From assembly GCA_015680685.1 (NCBI GenBank), contig MNCI01029622.1, positions 1,034,554 to 1,098,553 on the forward strand: a stretch of 64,000 nucleotides of DNA, written 5' to 3'. The position numbers and the translations under genes were made by a program. Position 1 is the first letter of the stretch. The number at the start of each line of letters is the position of its first letter. Below, one piece after another: positions 57,360-64,000 of this stretch. Source of the stretch: Gnetum montanum. Lineage: Eukaryota; Streptophyta; Gnetopsida; Gnetales; Gnetaceae. Under the pieces are notes generated by a model, which was not told the origin of the DNA, did no database searches, and saw only the letters and a list, made by a program, of their open reading frames with translations.

Positions 57360-58816
57360 TATAGTGACTGAAAATGTCAACAGCTGGAAAAATGCCGAGG
57401 GGCCATCGACCGTTGGATAGTCTTGACCCCATATCCACGGGAGGGTAGTGTTGGATGGGATGGAAATGGGGTGCCTTGAATGGTTTGATTGATCAGACAG
57501 GGACTTAGTCAGTGTCTATATAACCTTTTGCAATGTGTGACTTAAAGAAAATGAGATTGATAGCATGAAGTAATGTTTAAATAGAAAAGAAACAGGAAAC
57601 AATGTAAAATGCAATAGTAAATAGGAGATAATGTAGAAATGAAATTAGAAAAATGCACCGCTTTGAAGCTATGACCTCACTCTATCAAGAAGGATACAAT
57701 CAATTGCACATCACTAGGAAGTGCAGAGATCCCAAGAGTAACCAAGATGTGTAGAGCAAGAGGGCTATGTGCTCGAACGTAGACTCCGGTGTTAACAATG
57801 TGAAGTTATATCAAGGTGGTAGAAAAGAATATAACGAAATGCCCATTGAGAATGCTAACTATTTACAATGTCAAAACAGAAAGCTTACAATGCCAAAGAA
57901 TGCTAGAGAACCAGAAGTTTCAGAGGGAGAGCCAGAGGATCATGTGAAAAAGGACTAGAGAGAGTTTAAGCATTGCTCATTGGAGTATTTATAGGACCAA
58001 GGGCATGCAAAAGATGCAGTTTGAATGCCACGTGCCTTGGGCCTATGCTGACCTATCTATGCTGCACGTGCCTATATGATCATTGGCTGAGCTTGCCACA
58101 TCGTAATTATGAGCCTACTGCATCATAATTACGTTGTTAGAGCAAAGGTGCAATTAGGTGAGATGCATTAATTTCACATAACCGCTTGCCACTTTTCTAT
58201 GCTCTGTAGCATAGCACGTTGGCATAGCATAGAATCTTGTTACACGTCTTGCTACATGTGTAGAAAGCCTTTGAAACATGCAGGCTATTCATTGCATGTG
58301 TGCTACGCTATGCTACACTACCTAGCATAGCGTATCGTAGTGACTGGCCTTAGTTGCAAAAACGTTGCCAATCTATAAACTTTGCCTTTTGCACTGCAGA
58401 ACTTGCGAACTTGCTAATCTTGCCCTTTGAGTTGCCTCCTATCAACTTCCATAGAATTGCTACACCTCGCTGCACCATGTAGCTAAGCATAGCATAGCAG
58501 CAAACATGACCTAATGTCAGCCAAGTTCTCCACTTTCTAATGGAAGGAGAGATTGTTGAAGGACTTGGAGTCGAGCGAGGGGACTGGTCGTCTAGCTTTT
58601 TCTATGTTATGCTACATTGCATAGCATAGCATAGAATTGTGCTTCTACAAATGTCTTTTAAAGTTTGCTATGCTACATGGTGTAGCGTAGCGTAACAAGG
58701 CTCCTTGACTTAGATTACTTGCTGAAGCAGATAGTTTGAGAATCAGAGCATCCATCTCCCAAAGAATTGCAAAGGCCTAGTAAAGCAAGAATGTCTTTAA
58801 ATTTTGGGATGTTTCA
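57360..58816 (-). repeat. 5' LTR of element B
   Basis: 1457 bp, tatagtgactgaaaatg...GATGTTTCA. It aligns throughout with 41049-42515. The terminal TG is mutated to TA. The TATA-like box in 'ggagtatttataggacc' is conserved near 57985. Confidence 0.93.
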
Positions 58817-60623
58817 GTGTGTAGCATAGATAGAAATAGCTAGGCAGCAAGGCAATGTTGGCAGATGTGGAGGAGTTAATGTTTGCTAGTTTGAGGCTCG
58901 ATATGCTATGCATGTGTAGCTGTCACACTTAGGTGTGGGAGTGGAATAAGAATTTGGAAGGCTCTAATGCTGAGATTTTTCACTCATCCAAATTTTGTTC
59001 TCCAATCTTCTGCCAAAGATAACTACCAAAAGCCAACCCTTAGAATGTAATTTACTAGGGTATTAATAGATCCAGTGTTGGGGGAGAGATGTGGTTGGGA
59101 TGCCACATGTCCTAGGTCCCACATAGCACAAATGTAGATGTGTTACACTAATGTGCTATGCTTAACGTGTGGTGCTACACTAGATAGGATAAGAATAGGA
59201 ACCAAAAATCTGCCAAACTATGACCATATTGCCCAAACCACATGTGCCAAAATCTGAAGAACTTCCATGTTTTTATAGAATGCCTAGAACAAATGCAAAT
59301 TGGAGCCTACGCTTCAAGACTACATCTTCCCTCCTCTTTCAAGTAGGATCAAGTGTAGGGACAATTTTGGGAACCAACAGGGGGTGCAAAAACATAACAA
59401 ACTACTCAATTTGGCTACTAGAGGGATGCTAGAGCAAGAATGATAGTCAATGCTAAATTTTTGGAGCTTCTGGAGGCATTTGGAAGGCATTTCCTAAGTG
59501 CTATGCTATCTACATTGCCCAGCATAGAAAAGCATAGCGTGAACACTTAGAAAATTTTTGCATTTCTAGCCTACTATGTTGTCTACAATGCATAGTGTAG
59601 CAAAGCGTAGAACCCTTATTTTGATGAATTTTGACAAAATTTTGAAATGCTTCTTGATCACACTTCTACATGTAGCAAGGTAGGAAATTTTATCAGCCTA
59701 AAAATGCATCTTTCATGTTAGAATTGCTTGACAACTTTCTATTTCATACTTAATAATTTTTGGACCTTGGCATCTCGGTTATGCTGCACAGCGTGGCATA
59801 ATGTAGCACCTTTTTTAGCTGATTCTTGATAAGACATGAAATTTTCCTTCATGATAGGCTAATCACATTCTGTTGTGTAGCTGGCCAAGTAACTTTGGGA
59901 GTCAGAAAGTCACTAAATGCAGCTAGATAGCTTGACAGTTTTTTGATATAACACTTAGAAAAAATTTGGGCTCTAAACTTGTGCTACGCTATGCAGTGTA
60001 GCATAGGGTAGCACCAATTTGGAAAAAATTTTAACAAAATTTGCAAATTTTTCCAATGATACGTTGGTCACACTCTATGGTGAAGCATGACAGGTAGCCT
60101 TAGAAGTCAAAAAATTATCAAACATGCCTTCCATGTCTGGTCCAACACTTAGAAAAATTTTGGCCCCACATGGCCTACTACATTGTCTACACTATGTAAC
60201 GTAGCATAGTGTAATAGGTCAAAAAATAAAAAAAATGTGCCAAACTGTTTCTTCCAACGTGAGAATTTTGATAAATCCTATCCTGGCACTTGGGTGGACT
60301 AGTAGCTAGGACATGTGTCAAGCTGGCAACTGGGACATATGTTAAGATAGGAAATCTTGATAGCTAGTTCATCCTTAGTATCCTTCTAACCACCTCTGGC
60401 TTGATAGTTGTGCAAACTAGCCTTGGAACTATTTTCTATGCTGACTGTGCTAGGGAGCGTAGCAAATAAACTTAGAAAATTTTTGCAAACTTTAGGCCTT
60501 TCCACGTGCTACGTTGTCTATGCTGTGGAGTGTAACACTAGACTTAGAACAATTTTTCTTAGCTTCCAATGCTTAGATAAGTCTGCCTACAAACTACAGA
60601 AACCCAAAATTGATGGTGTTTCA
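58817..60623 (-). repeat. LTR D, right fragment (3' LTR of element D)
   Basis: Continues LTR D after B and includes the right TSD gtgtg (58817-58821). It ends GGTGTTTCA at 60623, followed by a PPT complement. The inner part has 'gctatgctacattgcccagcatag' and 'tacgctatgcagtgtagcatagg' inverted motifs. A short open frame at 59220-59432 has no recognisable similarity. Confidence 0.7.
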
Positions 60624-62055
60624 CAAGCCCCTCTTTGTTGACATCTAGAGGATGAGCCCAAGATACATCAACAAAGAATATGAAACACCATGATGCACAT
60701 GACACCAATATCATTCGTTAGTGTCTACCTAGACAATGCCTTGCTGTACTTAAGAGTTCTAAGGAAAATGGAGTGTGGTAAGGGAAAAGTTTAGGAAGAT
60801 GAGTTAAAGGAAAATGGGTAAAAAGGATAAGTGCATGGTGCAACCTTGTGATGGCTATTGCGAAAGCATGATCCCTTGTCAAAGTGCTTATGAGGGAGTG
60901 AGTATGTGAAGCTGGCTTAGCCATTGGATTTTGACCTCCTGTCGGAGTGCTTATGAGATGGTCGATTCAAGGTTGGATTGGTTGCAAAGCAGTAATTGCA
61001 TAAATGGCTCTTTCCATTTTCTTTCTGTTCTTCTTCTTCTTCTTCTCTTTTGCTTTTCTTTTATTATTTTTATCTTTTATCTTTTTCCTTTCTTTTCTCT
61101 TTTTTTTTGAAGAAATTTTGTCTTTGGGTGAACTGTATGTCCTGTTTGCTTAGAGGCACCCACATCGTATTCATAGGACAGGTGTTTCCTCCCTAGGATG
61201 AGCTATGTTACATCTATTTGGAGCTTTGACCAGCCTACAAAGGCCCCCCATGGGACGAGTTGTGTTATGTCCATCATGGGTCTAGCGATTGACTGCGAGA
61301 AAGTTTGCATGTGCAATAGGGAAGCTTGTAAGGGATGAGGGAGATGGCCAAATTGAGGAATAGAGATTAAATTGGCTAAGGTGACTATAGGAACATGAAC
61401 TCTCAAGTAGCTAGACAAGACAAAGCAGACACATTGGAATAATATAGTATCATGCCACCATAATGTAACTCATCTTTGCACAACACCTCCTAGGCTTCAT
61501 CCTGCAAACACCACACAAAGACAATAATAGAAAGTATCATTAAGTAATCTGAAGATGAATCCCTACCTACCTGGGCCTAGATACATGTGCAATGTCCAAA
61601 AGAAGAAGGCTAGTGTAGGTGTCAACAGTGGCTTACTGGAAAGCTCTAGCAACCACAACCAAAGTGAGCACCCAAGTGGCTAAGGGTGATGTTGATGTAG
61701 GTGCCCAAGAATCCACATCACAGGAAAGAGCCAGGAAATTCAGTGGCAAGATGGGAAGTCAAGCTGCTGAATGTTCTTATAAAATTAAATGATGGTGAGG
61801 GTTGGAGGATGGTAGCATTATGGATAGGCCACAATAGTGTTGGGGCTCTAGTGGGAGGTGCTGATTATAGGAGCTATGACTGAGATGATTGGTGATGGTG
61901 GTGGTAGCTCCAGAAGGTTAGCAAGATGTTGAACGACATCTTTGGAAGATCAGCAAGATGCCAAGGATGAAGATGTTGCAAATGTCCCAAAGGGTTTTAC
62001 TTTGGTGGTGTGAACTTCATTCTAAAATTGCAATGCCCCACCCCATCTTGCCCAG
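60624..62055 (-). other. PPT and 3' UTR of element D
   Basis: The PPT complement caagcccctctttgt is at 60624-60638. A long pyrimidine tract lies at 61012-61110. The duplicated 'gtttcctccctaggatgag...cccatgggacgag' box is at about 61180-61265. No gene is seen. It is cut at 62056 by LTR C. Confidence 0.65.
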
Positions 62056-63798
62056 TGTAGCGACCAAAAATGTGAATGGCTGGAAACACTGAGAGGTTAT
62101 TGGACAAACAGTTTTAACCTTAGATCTGTGCAAATCCATGCTAGATAAAAAATAGGAATAAGGTGCCTTGAATGGTCTGGTTGATTAGATAGGGACTTAG
62201 TCAGTGTAACTTAACCTTCTGTAAATGTGTAATACGTAAGCAATGTTTGTAATGCAATATAATAATTATTAAATTAAATGAAGCAAAAACGATGTATTAG
62301 GAATGTAAAGCAAACTAGAGTTAGAAAATGCAACACCTCAAGATTGTGACTTTACTTTGTTGAGATGGATATAATCAGTTGCACAACACTGGGAAGCACA
62401 AAGATTCCAAAGGTAACCAAAACATTCAAAGTCAGCCCACTATGTTCTTGAATGTGGATTTAAAAGCCAACAATGCAAAGTGTAGCAAAGCCAATAGAAA
62501 AAATTTCTCAATTTACCAACCCTTTGAATTGATAATTTGCCAAAAATGCCAACAATGCTCAAAATTGCCAACCACCAAAAAAATTTGCCAACCCTTTGAG
62601 TGTTGCTCATCGAGGTATTTATAAGGCCAAGAGCATGTGAGAAATGAGGCTTAGATGACATGTGTCCTAGACCCATGGAATGCTAACGTGTCCATACTGC
62701 ATGAACATGCAAAGTCGGTCGTGAACTTGTCACACTGCAATTATGCCATCAAAAATGGAGATGCTGGAATCAAATAGGCTAGCAATGTAGATGAGGAATG
62801 AGGCACACTGAAGTAGTGTAGCTGCTTGCTACGCTACACTATGCTATGTAGCATAGTATGTCAGCATAGGGTAGCTGCTTGCTATGCTATGAACAACGTA
62901 GCCACTAGTTTGAAAGGAAAGTTTGCATTTGAAGTCAACTACATCTGTTGGAAGCTTTAGCACACATTGGGTTAACTTTGGAAACACTTCATTTAGTTTT
63001 CATCTCTGCTACATTATGCTATGCTATGTAGCATAGCATAGCATAGCAGCTAGCTTTATCTGTGACTCATGGTGAAATTGCAAACACTTGTTTGAAGCTT
63101 TGATCATGCTAACAACTAAAAATTTTGCCTTTGCAAAGGAAAGAATTCAAACTTGCTAAACTTGCATTTGAGACACCTTTTGCTATTCTTGCATCATCAC
63201 TACACTGTGCTACTCTATGTAGCATAGCACAACGTAGTAGCTAACATATCCTACTTTTTGTTTAATTTGCCACTTTCTAATGAGCAGCTTTGCTAAGGAC
63301 TTGAAGTTGAATAAGGAAACTGGTTTTGAAGGCTGGAGTGCTTTCCGAGTGTAATTGGAATCACTAGGTAATATGGGCTTTTCTATTTTGCCTTTGCTAC
63401 ACTACGTAGCATAGCATAACATAGCACTTTATTCTGCCATAGTTTGGTTGCCTAAGCAACAATCTTCTGAGGGCTTCTACGCTACATAGCGTAGCATAGC
63501 ATAGCAAACTTCTTCACTAGAAAACTTGCTGAACTATTTAGCACATCTTGAGCACCGCTAACAACTTAAAGTGTGGTTTTTGAGTAAACTGTCAGCCGAG
63601 CGAAACACCCAGGTGGGTAGGCTGGAGAGTCCATTAGGCCTATCAGCTCTAGAGGTAGAAAAATTTCTGAACTAAATAGTCTAAACTCAATGCATTCATT
63701 TCCTACCAAACTGTCATGAGGCTACACATGTGGAAATGTTTGCCTCATTTCCAAGACCCTAGTGAAGCAAGAGTGCCTTGAAATTTTAGGGTGTTTCA
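62056..63798 (-). repeat. 3' LTR of element C
   Basis: 1743 bp, TGTAGCGACCAAAAATG...GGGTGTTTCA. It is the same family as the LTRs of B but longer. A minus-strand TATA-like CTTATAAATACC is near 62614-62625. Several 'gctatgctatgtagcatagc' palindromic clusters lie at about 62825-62895, 63010-63050, 63200-63240, 63400-63425 and 63480-63505. The preceding 5 bp (cccag) would be one TSD copy; its partner is outside the window. Confidence 0.85.
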
Positions 63799-64000
63799 TT
63801 GGCCCCTCTTTGTCGATGTCTGGAGGATGGACCCAAGAGACACTGACAAAGAATACTAAACACCATGAAAGGCAAGATGCTAACATCACTCCTTAATGAT
63901 CATCAAGATGTCTCTTAGATATGCTTTGAGAGTGCCAGGATAGTTATGTAGGGAAAGGAAAAAGGGTGGAGCTGTGAGGATGATTTTAGAAAGAGAAAGA
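63799..64000 (-). other. PPT and start of the 3' UTR of element C
   Basis: The coding-strand PPT (complement of ttggcccctctttgt, 63799-63813) is followed by a stretch resembling B's 42530-42680. The element continues beyond the window, so its pol is expected to the right. Confidence 0.75.

Larger units (their letters stand above)
41049..58816 (-). mobile_element. Element B: full-length 17.8-kb Tat-like retrotransposon with antisense gene
   Basis: LTRs 41049-42515 and 57360-58816, PPT at 42516, PBS at 57335. TSD gcgtg (41044-41048) and gtgtg (58817-58821) differ by one C/T transition. Modules in coding order on the minus strand: gag, linker, protease, repeat array, antisense gene (plus strand), repeat array, pol, repeat array, 3' UTR. 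This is the same order as in Y. It is inserted in LTR D. Confidence 0.92.

Noticed and set aside
59220-59432. 70-codon frame in LTR D as a possible host gene fragment
   Set aside because: No recognisable motif, no splice context, and it lies within LTR sequence alignable in part with A and E LTRs.

Overview
This window comes from a plant with a large, repeat-rich nuclear genome. A gymnosperm-like genome is an inference only, because no host gene is present to test it. Apart from a microsatellite and short spacers, everything I can read is Ty3/gypsy LTR retrotransposon, stacked by nested insertion. The elements are non-chromoviral and Tat-like. They have a gag with a C-x2-H-x4-H-x4-C knuckle, a DDG aspartic protease, RT with its own RNase H, a second (archaeal-type) RNase H, and an integrase without a chromodomain. 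LTRs start TGAAACA and the primer-binding sites resemble TGGCGCTAGAAGGAGGG.

Layout. F: an LTR end at 1-1217. E (minus strand): 3' LTR to 2618, 3' UTR, pol at 4819-8274, then a plus-strand (antisense) gene from 8842. A (minus, 11663-38965) is inserted inside exon 4 of that gene, with TSDs acctc/acctt. A carries only gag and protease. Y (plus, 16862-34431, TSD cctat on both sides) is inserted in A's gag and is the youngest and most complete copy. E's antisense gene resumes at 38966 and breaks off near 40.89 kb at an LTR (D). D is itself split by B (minus, 41049-58816, TSDs gcgtg/gtgtg) and continues to 60623. Another element, C, begins inside D's 3' UTR with its 3' LTR at 62056-63798 and leaves the window on the right.

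The most interesting content is a gene carried in reverse orientation between protease and RT in Y, B and E. In each copy it has a TATA-like box upstream and up to eight exons whose order, lengths and GT-AG junctions agree. Exon 1 is 131, 119 and 119 nt, always ending in phase 2. Exon 2 is 450, 449 and 453 nt. Exon 4 is 1041, 1046 and 1044 nt, the last after removing element A and one TSD copy. I could not assign it to a known family. Short repeat arrays of the type ATGAC-n-TTAAACT lie at the module boundaries: after protease, before RT and after integrase. Element A lacks exactly the antisense-gene and pol modules between these arrays. The pol ORF has its own AUG behind an acceptor-like AG, so Pol may be made from a spliced RNA with the antisense gene inside the intron.

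All copies are decayed. In Y most stops are TAG, TAA or TGA at places where CAG, CAA or CGA is expected, as cytosine deamination would produce. No functional host gene, tRNA, rRNA or CRISPR array was seen.
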